Assembly: GCA_004764695.1 (NCBI GenBank)
Contig: SMSO01000035.1
Coordinates: 3,105,040-3,169,039, forward strand
Reading direction: 5' to 3'
Source of the DNA: Schizochytrium sp. TIO01
Lineage: Eukaryota > Sar > Bigyra > Thraustochytrida > Thraustochytriidae
DNA: 64,000 nt
In this document: positions 43,401 to 56,100 of the stretch, one piece after another
Layout of the letters: each line of letters starts with the position of its first letter
Numbering within the stretch: the first letter of the stretch is position 1
Program-made: the position numbers and the translations under genes
The notes under the pieces: model-generated
What the model was told of the DNA's origin: nothing
Seen by the model: only the letters and a program-made list of their open reading frames with translations
Database searches by the model: none

Positions 43401-46400
43401 ATGTGCTGATAAGCCTACGATGATTTCATTGAGAAAACTTATCTCGCATGGTTTGGAAGTACTACACGGAAACTCAAATCCAGGTGAAAGACCGCTAGAA
43501 ACATTCAGACGAGTCAATGCAGGCAAGAAACGACAAACTAGCTCTTGTCCAGAGCGCTTGCTCTCGTACCTTTGGATGGTACTAATTTCTAGTTCAATCC
43601 GTCGATTCCCCTCAACTATGAAGTCAAAAGGTAAGATGTTACTACTGCATCCTGAATATGAAACATAACTTTCCTCTGTAATAGAACCCAATAATTCCGG
43701 TACTGGCTGGTATACGAATCGGAAAGACTTAGGTGATCTAGTCAAGTCGATTTGAAGCTTAGGACTACCACCTGGAAATTGATATTCAAAGCTATTTTGA
43801 GCCTCTTCATCTTCTAAGAAACTAAGATGTATTGAGTAGTTCGTTGCAGGAAGGCTGGTCAGGCTCTTGAATGGCTGATCTAGGGTATTTTGAAGTGTAA
43901 CTGATGAGCACGCGCTAACTGTTAGGGTGATAGTGATATTACCAAGTCCAAACTCACACTCAGTCGCTGCAGCAAAAACGCCAAGGCTTCGAGTTGTGTT
44001 ATCTACAAAATCATAGACATCAGTATCAGCTTTAATTTGAAGACCTGTAGACAGTAATGCGTTTGCACCTGCATCATCTTCGCTAGCTGGCTTGAATGTA
44101 TGATCACCATAAATAAAAGAAAGAGTTATTTTTGAGTTCTGAGGTACACCAAGAGAGAATTGACCTTCGGTGTCTGTGAAGGCACTCGCTATTTTTACGT
44201 TATTTTGTAACGAGTTCAGTGCTCGAACCTCTACACCTCCAATTCCACAAGGCGGATAGATACCTTGGAAAGGAAAAGTGATTCTGCCTCGAACTCTTCG
44301 GCTGTCAAGGTCTACCATGCGAAGATTATGTGCCCTAAGATGAACAAGAGGAATGGTCTGTGGAAGCAAAACTGTGTTACTATTTGTGCACGGCGTATTT
44401 GCTTCTTTGAAAGGACAAAGTCTTATGTCGCTGGAGGAGCTTTGTTTTGACGCACTCAGAATTGTTATGCTCGAATATTCGTCTGTTGCTAATATATCAG
44501 TAACATGCAAAGATGTCTTCCCCTCGAGGTTTGTCATAGTAGAGAATATTTGAGGATCGTCACCTATTGTGTAGGTAATCTCAACGTCGGTCGATGCAGC
44601 ATTTCCATCGAGATTATCAACAGCTATATCCAAGAGAGCCAGGAATGAGACTGTGTGGGAATAGCAATGATATGTCGTCTCCCAGGAAATTTCCGAATTC
44701 GCAGCGCCAAGACTATCCCAAGACTTTGGTCGGTGCCCCTTTACCCATTGAAGCCCCACGCAAATTTGGATAGTATCACCTATTTGGAGTATGTCTAACT
44801 CATCTGATATTGTATCCGAGGTAAATGTGGTATTTTGATTACTACTACAGTTGAATATCGGAGCAAGCTGCTCATAGCTCCCAATCTGAACTCCATCTCT
44901 TGCTACGTGAATCTTGTAATAGTCAACAATGTTAATTCGAATCGCTGTGACAATAACAATTTGAAAACCAATGACAGAGGTGGCAGCGTTCTCTTTTCCA
45001 GCTATAACTTGAGTTACAAACAAGCCTTCAACATTGTAGACTGAGAAGTCAAAGTCATCAGGTTCTTCAAAAGCATATCCAAGTAGATTTATACCTAACT
45101 TAGAATCCCTGCATACTGGATGTTGGCAAGCGACGCCGCTGTATCCGATGTTACATTGGGATTCTGGCCCAGCTGTTTCTGGATTTGTTAGTCCGTTCTT
45201 CACACAAAGTGTACCACCAGGACAATTTATACGCAAATTTTCATGGCAGTAATAACCAATAGGGCATATTGCACAACTATCAGACTCTGAATCTGGGTCA
45301 GTTATGTAGAATCCTGCAAGACATGTAGCACAATATTTTGATCCAAGGTGAATTGTATCCATAACAGGCTCAAATGAACTCAGAAGAGCATCGGATTTCT
45401 TCAGTCTACAGTAATGACGTTGAACATTGAAATGAACCATAATACAATCCGGCTCTTTTTGACAGAGACGCCGACAATCATGAAACGTAAGTATGTCATA
45501 AAAAACTGCAACGTCTGTACCAGATGATCCTAGCCCATTTATAGCGCAACCCTCAGAGTATATCATTTTTGCATAAGTATCTGGAATATCCATATCGTTT
45601 GCGTCATTTGCACAATATAAGTTGCCACTTACGAAAGCAGACCTGGTAGGTGGGTGGAATTTATATTCAGATGCACTTTCGGCAGATATTACTTCATCAG
45701 GATACAAAAAACATGCTTGCATCGACTGGTTATATTGCCAAGATTTGCAAGCAGCTTCCTCGATCAAGTCTGAACCTGGGTCAGACCCAATCATTGAGCA
45801 CATAAGCGGCTCAGTTGCAACTTGTACGTCTGCCACATCAGATCCTGACGAATCGTATTTTGGATTTAGATCACCTGATCTTACCGCTGTACCTGAAAAT
45901 TCGATATCCGCATAGTTGGCTTTTCTTTGACCATCACCAAAGTTCCATGCTTGAAATTTGTAGCATGGCTGAACAGTAGCAAACCACATTGCATCATTGT
46001 AAAAATGATCTTTCCAAATGGTATTGCTAGCTTCTACCCAATCATACGAATCCTTGGCGGTTGGTATAGGAAATTGTTCATATGCATAGGTCAGCAGTTC
46101 ACCAGGCTGCATTGACGTCCCTATGTAAGCAGTGGTTGTTAAAGGTGAAAATGATTTTTTACGAAGTTCTAGATGAATTCCTCTGTACCTTGAAGACGTC
46201 CAACTTCTCATGCATTCGTGATAACACTCTTTTGGACTCTCTACGTCCTGAATCATCTTGATTTTCGAGGGTTGACCTGAAATTATGCCTTGCACCATGC
46301 AGCCAGGAAACAGATCAATTTCATCTCTAGTATCTCTAATTTTCTGATGAACACCGTGCGTACGAGGGATCAAACATAGAACAAACAGAATCCATGTCCA

Positions 46401-46430
46401 AAATACATAGCTCTGAACTAATCGCTTCAT
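40412..46430 (-). pseudogene. Giant secreted/type I membrane protein gene, unit A copy, frameshifted
   Basis: The frame from the ATG at 46430 stops at 42414. The remainder of the protein is encoded one frame over, from about 42455 to the stop at 40412. Compared with the intact unit B gene, unit A has one extra base at about 42449-42460 (CTAAGAACCAGTCGA against CTAAAATAAGTCGA). The rest aligns without other breaks, so the total would be ~2005 residues. The first open part still encodes a signal peptide and the cysteine-rich N-terminal domains but lacks the C-terminal membrane anchor, so if expressed it would be a secreted form of ~1338 residues. See the unit B entry for domains. A sequencing error is possible. 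Confidence 0.8.
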
Positions 46431-47941
46431 TGTCAAAGAGGTCTAGCACCTTTTCAAATTTGGGGAATTGCTGATCAAACCAACTTTTTGGCTACTAAGA
46501 ATGATAGTTACTTACGAACAAAAGCACTTCATCATTGAAATATGGATTTTGCTCAAGGTAATGAGTTTTGTACCTTCGCGATGGAGGAGGATTCCTTTGG
46601 AATGCACAAACAAAATAGTAGGGAGTATCACTTACCGTTGATCTATATTTACTCTTAAGTACTTAATACCTGTTCCAGTTATGCTCGTCGAGCATAGCGT
46701 GCACAGCGATAATTGAATTCTACAAGGAACTAAATCAATGAATATCAATGTACGTTGGAATGAAAGCTACCATCCGTTCGCAGATACGTTTACAAATAGA
46801 ACCATAAAATCTGGACCAATTATCAACCAAATAAGTTCAGACAAGCTAGTTTGGCCATCCTTTCTTCTTCTTCTGAAAGAAGCGTACTGCTCTCTATTCT
46901 TTGATGTTGTGAGCAGAAATGTCAAGTTCTTCAACAAATGTATATTAGTGCATATCTAAATGCACAGTTTGGGAGGGGGGGGGGATTTTAAAAAAACATA
47001 AGAAATAACATATATAGGGTCTATATAATTTTTTCAGTAAATTCTGTCAAGCATGACTGACAGCTTACTCAACTGACTTAGAGTTCGTTTCTCAAGCTCC
47101 TATTCGCGCACATTTATATATCCCCCCCTTGAGTGTTCTGCTCGACAAAAAGTGAAACTGACACTGCATATAAAGGTTGTCCGGGGTATCCGAGAAGAAG
47201 AATGTGTACTATAAGATTCTTAGAAATTGATTAAACTACCTTAACTTCTACCAGCAGCGAATTGTCAAAAACTTAAGCTTATGGCTACAACCGTTGCAAC
47301 TCGGTTGAACACGAAAAATCCATGGGAAAAGATGACGAATTGACTTCACTGTAACCATGCGGCGTCAGATTCTGTTAGAAGAGGGATATAAACAAGCACC
47401 TCTACCATGGTATCGTAAAGCATTCGGTATGTTGTTGATGTATAGTTCGTGTACAGCCTCGTTTCATAGAATGAAACATGTAGGTAACGTAGAATAAATA
47501 GTACATGGTCAAACCACATTTGGAATAACTCGTGCCCATGTATTGCACAAGAGTTTCTTCCCATCGTCCCTCATGATAGCCACTCCGGTGGACGGGCGTC
47601 AGCATTGTAGATTTGCACGGTCAGAGAGCGTCTATCGATCTTTATTTTAGAGAACCATATGCTCCTCGCTTCACTCACTGTGTCGAACCGTGCCGTGTTC
47701 GAAAGGCACTTGAAACTGTGACGTAATGTGACATTGAAACGCTGGGATTAATCAAGAAATCTGATGAATCAGAGCAATCACCTCAACGCTTACAGGGTGG
47801 GCAAGTGAAAGAGCTACCCGGTATTATGTATCCAATGTCAAAAAAGCACAGACATCTTTATCTAACATACTAAGCCCAGTCAATAAGATAGATGACTTTG
47901 GCGAAGTAAAGGTTAGAAGAGACAAAGGCAAACGACGACGC
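46431..47941. other. Intergenic region, end of unit A and junction to unit B
   Basis: 1.5 kb between the giant gene's 5' end and the start of unit B. It is well conserved with 56203-57876, including a block at 47540-47720 with short frames on both strands. A G-run (about 9 G) is near 46975. No gene is supported. It carries the giant gene's promoter. Confidence 0.6.
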
Positions 47942-48163
47942 AATTTGGTGTGGGGCTGTCTGGCCAAGGGAGGCCGTAGGTGAAGCTTCAACTCGAGAGC
48001 TAAGGATATACAGTACCTGTGAACCTGTTTCAGACTCACCTGGCTCCCCAGCGTGGTACCTCATACAATAAATTATAGGGGCAGTACTTTGATGCAATAG
48101 GCACTTGAACGTCTGTGCGCAGAGACAAGGTGGGAGCTTGACTAGTGGAATTAGGGCGATAAG

Positions 48164-49843
48164 ATGACAGCCTTAGATATTCATTCTTCTTTACAGAAAC
48201 TCGTGACCAAACCAGGTTCATTTCCACGTCCACCGACTCGAAGAGGTTTTAGACTTTGGCCTCTCCTTTTAAGTTTATTGCTTCTCAAGGCCTGCGCTCT
48301 GGGTGGTTGGTTTTTCGGCACTGATTACATCTTTATTGAAAAACGATTCTGGGTTTACTTCAACTTAATATGGGCAACTTTGGTATGTGCATATAAAATG
48401 GGTTTATTGCCCTCTGGGGAACTATCCAATGTTGTGACACGTACTGGCCGTACGCCTCCACTGTGCCTCGAGGTAGATATGGTTAGCGAACAAAATGAAC
48501 CAAACATAACTTCAAGCTCGAGAAGGATATCGCTCCAGATTTGTGCTTCTTCACAGAAATTTGCAACTAGTCCAACCTCGTTTCCAGGTTCTCAACCTAA
48601 CTTCGTCGACCAACTCAATGTTGCAACATATAACGTTGGTCGCACGCCTGTTTCTTGTCTCGAGGATGAAAGTTCAACACATGCCACAAAGGTTATTGGA
48701 GTACAGGATCAATCAAATTGAATTTCAAGCTCTAGAGGAATATCGCTGCAGATTTGTGCTTCTTTACAGAAATTTGCAACTAGCCCAACTTCGTTTCCAC
48801 AGTCTCAACCTATTCCCAAGAAAGAGTCGATTGGTATATCAAGAACCTTCACAGGTAACCCGTCTTGTCAGTCTGGACCTGCGTTTACATTCATGTTCCA
48901 AACTGAGTCATTTACATCAACAGCTATATTCGTGACATCTGGCCCCTCATTTGCACCTTTGTCAGAGACTGGCGCATCGGGTGCTTCTGCTAAGCCGGTC
49001 ACACTGCAATTTGAAACTTCACCATTTCGATTTGGAGCCCCATTAGAGACTGGCGCATTGGGGGCTTCTGCTAAGCCGGGAAAACCGCAATTCGAAGCCT
49101 CGCCATTTCGATTCGGAGCTTCATCAGAGACTGAACCAACTCCATCTGGTTTATCTGGCTTCGCATTTGGATCCACGTCATCTAGGAATGGAGGTTTAGA
49201 GAAGAGGATCATTCACCTAGAAAACTTAGCAGAGCACTTGCAAAAACAAATTGAAAGCCTTCGAGGTTTCGCGGGGCAGCTCATTCCAGATGATGCATCA
49301 GCAACAGCTCAAGTTAGAGAGCCCGCATCTTTATCTAAGCGGCCAGCACCCTTATTTGAACCTTTATTCGAGACTGATGCAGGTTCAACTGGATCATCTA
49401 GATTCACATATGGATCCAGGTCATCTAGAAATGATGAATTGGACCAGAGAATCGTTTTTCTAGAGGACTTAGTAGTGCAGCTGCAAAAACAAATAGAAAG
49501 CCTTGAAAGTTTTGCGGGGCAGCTTATTCCAGACATTGATGGCGGCTGCTTACTTCAATGTCAAGATATTAAGCAATCCGCAGCAGAAAACTCCGATGAG
49601 CTTGTACTTTGTCCTGTTTGCCTTGAGGAGGACCCTGTGGTGGGGATTATATTGATACAGCCCTGCCAACACATATTGTGTAATACGTGCTGTGAGAAGA
49701 AATTCTCTCAAGGATGCCCGTTGTGCCGAGGCCCTATTGAATCCACACATGTACCTTCAAGGCAGCTTCATACTGAACAAGAGTATCAAGACTACATAAG
49801 AAATAGAAAATTAGCAGCGGAGTTAGAATATGATGGACGATAA
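48164..49843 (+). pseudogene. FRFG-repeat RING gene, unit B copy, nonsense-interrupted
   Basis: The frame from the ATG at 48164 meets TGA at 48719-48721, where unit A has AGA (Arg), and then continues in the same frame to the stop at 49843. No frameshift is present. The repeat regions are contracted (about two 71-residue repeats and two FRFG units). The downstream part has an ATG at 48893 and would encode 316 residues with FRFG motifs, both coiled coils and a complete RING. This part lacks the two N-terminal membrane helices, so if expressed on its own it would be a soluble form. The copy also lacks the family's upstream motif. I favour a young pseudogene. Confidence 0.75.
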
Positions 49844-50190
49844 TAAGAATTTATTTGATTTTACTGTTGCCTCACAAAATAACTATTTAGTTGATTGACC
49901 CGATTCGGAGCCAGCTCGTTGTTTGTTTTCCCAGTTTCATCTTTCACGAAGTCGGTACTGACAAAGTATTTGATTGAATAATTTCTATATTTTGTAAACC
50001 CTAGAGAAGCAATTTCAATGCAGCTGGTTTCGACAATTTTATGTTTTATCATGGTAGTTGAAGTTCAAACTTTAGTAGCTATTGAATATGATATATCATA
50101 AATCTGAGAGCTATACTAATTTGTCGTACTCAAACATGCCAATAAGTTTTGACACGTTTTATTAATTGCAAACAACCTTGAACTGAGATA

Positions 50191-53100
50191 CTACTTGGGT
50201 TCTGCATCACTAGGGACAGTATCGGAGTGTCGAACTTGGGACGGCTTGGAGAATCGGGATTCATTTTCTGTTATCAAATTAGGACTTCGCGTAGAGTCAG
50301 CCATTGACCTACATAGATCCGTACTTTCTTTGGTATCTCCTTTTCTTGAGTCCTGGCTACGAAGATTTTCGTCGTTTGCAACCATAGACGCTTGATCTAA
50401 ATCTCTCTTGGACTTTAAACGGTGGTGATATCTTCTCAAATACAAAGCAACAACAATACCTGCGACACAAAAAGCTCCGGCTGCTGGAGCTGCATAAGTT
50501 ATCGCAGATGTATCCTTTTTTTTTCCTTCTGCGCTCGAAGAATTATCACTTGTATTTGATATGTTATTTGGTGTCTCATCTTCGCCATCGGGCGATGTAG
50601 AGTGATAAAATGTGGATGAAATAGTGTAACCGCCAATAGGAAGTAGCTGGTCCCGAGCTGAATTCACCATCTGAGCATGCTCCTTGGCAGTTGGTAAATT
50701 CCATGTTATTCCTTTGCTTCCATCATAATCAACTAAAACTGGTGCAATCATCTCCAAACCAATGTTATCGCTCTGTAGACTCCGCGAGTTTTCAACAAGA
50801 ATTGTATTTGCCAAATTACCCATTAGGTCCATAACCCCTGACATCACAATCTTTACTTTTGTAGAGTTCCAAAGTGTAGCCTCATTAGCACTTTGAAGCG
50901 GCAAGTGCACCGTTATTGTTGTGAGCAATGGCGTGCAGGTAGTGATGGCTTGTAGTGAAACACCTCGTTCTTCGTCAGTAATAAAAGCCTCTAAATTTGT
51001 TGAGCTACAATCGATCTGTTCATCAAACTCGAATGATGCAATTGGGACTGTGCTGACAGCCTTTTTAACATTATATACCGGTGTCCATGTTGTTACAGAC
51101 GGTCCTGTATAGTCAACAAGCCCAAGGCGCTGCCCTGATCGTGTTGAACCTTGGACATACCCATCCTTATTTCTACATTCAAGGCGTATCTCGAGCAAGT
51201 ATTTCTCACTATCAACGAAACCTGATTCTTTGCCCGTTAATGTTGCCTTATGGGTGTCTGTATCGAGTTCTAAAACTTGAAACCAGTCCTCCATGATGTG
51301 TCCATTTTTGTACCTTGCTGCCCATACTGTTGCTAGAGCACTAGTGGAAGAACTGGTGGTTCCAGATATCCCAATCACCTCGAGACTGGGCGTACCTGTA
51401 GATAGGTGCCAAGTCGATGTTGGGTCTGCTAACCCTCCCTGCCATTCTATTGATGGACATGGTGCGGCCCAACGAAGTCTGAATGGAATAGATTTGGCTA
51501 TGTTCTCGTCACAAGCTGAGGCAACCGTGACGCTCACGGTAGAGGATTGCACCCGGCTATCAAGTCTTTCATAGTAAACGACAACCAAGTGTCTCGTACG
51601 ACCTTGTATGGTCAACTCAAAGTCTTGATTGAACGTTGCTGACCCGATCCGGTAGGCGATACGCCCCGTAGTACTTGCTGCATCAACCGAAATAATCACG
51701 TTGAGTTCGTCGTCGCTTATAGGCTGCGAAGTGGTGTCGATAAAAAATGAAAACGATCCTTTATCTGTGTCCTTTGGCAGCTCCTCTGCAGGTAGCTCGC
51801 CCACAGAGAGGGTGAACGTTTCCCGTGCATCAGTCCCTGCTATGTGTGGGCAACGTGTAATCCCCCCACATACAGAATATACGTGAGACCCGGAATGCGG
51901 GGACTGAAAAATATCGAGACACACTTTATTCAAAACGTCATTGTTAACTAAGTGAGTGCTACGAGTTATTTCAGCTTTTTTGTTTTCAAAGTCACGATTT
52001 TCGGTTTTGTGCGTCCTCACTGTCGTCCATTTTGCGTTTGCTCCTTTTTGCAGCGTGCTACTCGCACTTACTTCCACACCAAATATAGAAAGTGATGCAG
52101 ATAACGTTGCTGAAATGGAAGCTCCATATTCGTTGCTGTATTCATGGGTGTCATAGACAGAAGCAAAGTCCACAAGTTCCTTACTTTCGTGGCTACTTGT
52201 TTCCTCAAAGTCTATTGCTCCACCTCCTAAAATAAGTCGATTTGGGGAATTTCCATCAAATGGCGCATCTATCCCCATGCCCATTAGGTCTAAGGGATAA
52301 TTTCGTGCGGTTAAGAAATCATTATCCCAATGTTTTAAGAGGTTCAGCCATTTAAGGCGCCCAACTTGAGCTTGTGCCAAGAATTCTTGAGCATCGGACG
52401 ACCCTTTGTGAAGTTCAATACTTTCCTCAATATCTTTCAAGTCCTTTTCACAATTTGCTCGGGAGTAGTAAACTAAAGAAGAAACAGCTTCTCCCCATAG
52501 AAGCGACGGTTCAGATCTTATTGTACAAGTGGAGGAGTCATACGTGAGGGTAATTGATTCAGTGAGATTTGCTGTGCTGCCCAAAAAGAGAACCATATCT
52601 CCAACTTCGCTTGTAGTCCTCAACTCAAAAGTTGTCTCGCGCAGTACTATAGAAGAAGTATCCTCCAAAGATTCAAGAGAGCTGCTGATTTGGGTGTCAT
52701 CATGATTAGATTCTATTGAGCTTCCAACGTTGACGTTAACGAAAGGGAGCTCTGTATTCAATGACGCCTCACGCAATGTTTTCGATTGTATAGTTCGCGT
52801 TTTACTGTTTTCCACTTCAAAATGCATTGTGGATTCCACGGAAAATGAACCTTTGAAACTTGCCCTTGCTGAAGGTGGTTCATCGGCTGTAGTCGACGTT
52901 ACAGGCGGCGCATATAGGTAGTAAAGAGGAATGGCATCCTCACTTGGAAATGAAACCACATCATCTGCGCGGAGTACCTTGCTTCCAATAACTAGCATCC
53001 TCATCTTTAATTGAAGACTTTCACTTAGTGGTGAAGCCCAATGGGCTTCATTAATGAGTTCTAGGTTTACCACACGAACAAAGTACGATAAATTTGAATG

Positions 53101-56100
53101 GAAATCACTATTGCTGCTTATTGGATTCTGCGGTTCGCCACTCACAACAGTTGGCCGAAAAACGGATTGGTTATGTGCTGATAAGCCTACGATGACTTCA
53201 TTGAGAAAACTTATCTCGCATGGTTTCGAAGTACTACAGGGAAACTCAAATCCAGGTGAAAGACCGCTAGTAACATTCAGGCGAGTCAATTCAGGCAAGA
53301 AACGACAAACTAGCTCTTCTCCAGAGCGTTTGCTCTCGTACCTTTGGATGGTACCAATTTCTAGTTCAATCCGTCGATTCCCCTCAACTATGAAGTCAAA
53401 AGGTAAGGTGTTACTATTGCATCCTGAATGTGGGACATAACTTCCCTCTGCAATAGCACCCAATAATTCCGGTACTGGCTGGTATACGAATCGGAAAGAC
53501 TTAGGTGATTTCGTCAAGTCGATTTGTAGCTTCGGACTACCACCTGGAAATTGATACTCAAAGCTATTTTGAGCCTCTTCATCTTCTAAGAAACTAAGAT
53601 GTATTGAGTAGTTCGTTGCAGGAAGGCTGGTCAGGCTCTTGAATGGCTGATCTAGGGTATTTTGAAGTGTAACTGATGAGCACGCGCTAACTGTTAGGGT
53701 GATAGTGATATTACCAAGTCCAAACTCACACTCAGTCGCTGCAGCAAAAACGCCAAGGCTTCGAGTTGTGTTATCTACAAACTCATAGACATCAGTATCA
53801 TCTTTAATTTGAAGACCTGTAGACAGTAATGCGTCTGCATCTGCATCATCTTCGCTAGCTGGCTCGAATGTATGATCACCATAAATAAAAGAAAGAGTAA
53901 TTTTTGAGTTCTGAAGTACACCAAGAGAAAATTGACCTTCGGTGTCTGTGATGGCACTCGCTATGTTTACGTTATTTTGTAACGAGTTCAGTGCTCGAAC
54001 CTCTACACCTCCAACGCCACAAGGAGGATAGATACCTTGGAAAGGAAAAGTGATTCTGCCTCGAACTCTTCGGCTATCAAGGTCTACCATGCGAAGATTA
54101 TGTGCCCTAAGATGAACAAGAGGAATGGTCTGCGGAAGCAAAACGGTGTTACTTTTTGTGCACGGCGTATTTGCTTCTTTGAAAGGACAAAGTCTTATGT
54201 CGCTGGAGGAGCTTTGTTTTGACGCACTCAGAATTGTTATACTCGAATATTCGTCTGTGGCTAATATATCAGTAACACGCAAAGATGTCTTCCCCTCGAG
54301 GTTTGTCATAGTAGAGAATATTTGAGGATCGTCACCTATTGTATAGGTAATCTCAACGTCGGTCGAGGGAGCATTTCCATCGAGATTATCAACAGCTATA
54401 TCCAAGAGAGCTAGGAATGAGACTGTGTGGAAATAGCAATGATATATCGGCTCCCAGGGAATACCATTATTCCCAACGTTAAGACTATCCCAAGACTTTG
54501 GTACGAACGCATCTGCCCATTGAAGCTTCACGCAAATCTTGATAGTATCACCTATTTCGAGTATGTCTAACTGATCTGATATTGTAGCCGAGATAAATGT
54601 GGTATTGTGATTATTACTACAGTCGAATGTTGGAGCAGGCTGCGTATAGTGCCCAATCAAAACTCCGTCTGTTGCTACTTCAATCCTGTAATAGTCAAGA
54701 ATGTTAGATTGAATCGCTGTGACAATAACGATTTGAAAACCAATGACAGCGGTGGCAGCGTTCTCTTTTTCAGCTATAACTTGAGTTACAGACAAGTCTT
54801 CAACATTATAGACTGAGAAGTCAAAGTCAGCAGGTTCTTCAAAAGCATATCTAAGTAGATTTATACCCAACTTGGAATCCCTGCATATCGGATGTTGGCA
54901 AGCAACACCGCTGTATCCTATGCTACATTGGGATTCTGGCCCAGCTGTTCCTGGATCAGTTAATCCGCTCTTCACACAACGTGTACCACCAGGACAATTT
55001 ATACGTAAATCATCGCGGCAGTAATAACCAACAGGACATATCGCACAACTATCAGACTCTGAATCTGGGTCAGTTATGTAGAATCCTGCAAGACATGTAG
55101 CACAATATTTTGATCCAAGGTGGATTGTATTCATAACAGGCTCAAATAAACTCAGAAGAGCATCGGATTTCTTCAGTCTACAGTAACGACGCTGTACATT
55201 GAAATGGATCATAATACAATCAGGATCTTGTTGACAGAGACGTCGACAATCATGAAACGTATCTATGCCAAAAAAGTTTGCAACGTCTGTGCCAGATGAT
55301 CCTAGCCCACTTATAGCACAACCCTCGGAGTATATCATTTTTGCATAAGTATCCGGAATATTCATATCGTTTGCGTCATTTGCACAGTATAAGTTGCCAC
55401 TTACGAAAGCAGACCTGGTAGGCGGGTAGAATTTATATTCAGATGCATTTTCGGCAGATATTACTTCATCAGGATACAAAAAACATGCTTGCATCGATTG
55501 GCTATATTGCCAAGATCTGCAAGCAGCTTCCTCGATCAATTCTGAACCTGGGTCAGACCCAATCATTGAGCACATAAGCGGCTCAGTTGCAACTTGTACG
55601 TCTGCGACATCAGATCCTGACAGATCGTATTTTGGATTTAGATTACCTGATCTTACTGCTGTACCTGAAAATTCGATATCCGCATAGTTGGCTTTTCTAT
55701 GACCATCACCAAAGTTCCATGCTTGGAATTTGTAGCATGGCTGAACAGTTGCAAACCACATCGCATCATTGTAAAAATGATCTTTCCATGCGGTATTGCT
55801 AGCTTCTACCCAATCATACGAATCCTTGGCGGTTGGTATAGGAAATTGTTCATGTGCATAGGTCAGCAGTTCACCAGGCTGCATTGACGTCCCTATGTAA
55901 GCAGTGGTTGTTAAAGGTGAAAATGATTTTTTACGAAGTTCTAGATGAATTCCTCTGTACCTTGAAGACGTCCAACTTCTCATGCATTCGTGATAACACT
56001 CTTTTGGACTCTCTACGTCATAAATCGTCTTGATTTTTGAGGGTTGACCTGAAAATATGCCTTGCGCCATGCAACCAGGAAACAGATCAATTTCATCTCT

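Larger units (their letters stand above)
37007..47932. repeat. Tandem duplication unit A (10.9 kb)
   Basis: Unit A aligns with unit B (47942-57876) along its whole length: same FG-RING gene, same convergent giant gene, same flanks. The left edge is AATTTGGTGTGGG and the right edge GACAAAGGCAAA. Nine unshared bases (47933-47941) join the units. The ~1 kb length difference is mainly from fewer internal repeats in the RING gene of unit B. Unit A lacks a ~136-bp ankyrin-like insert present in B. Confidence 0.9.

Noticed and set aside
47346-48233. Short minus-strand frames repeated at both duplication units (also 36971-37298)
   Set aside because: They are conserved only because the whole unit is duplicated; they overlap the RING gene start and have no protein-like pattern.
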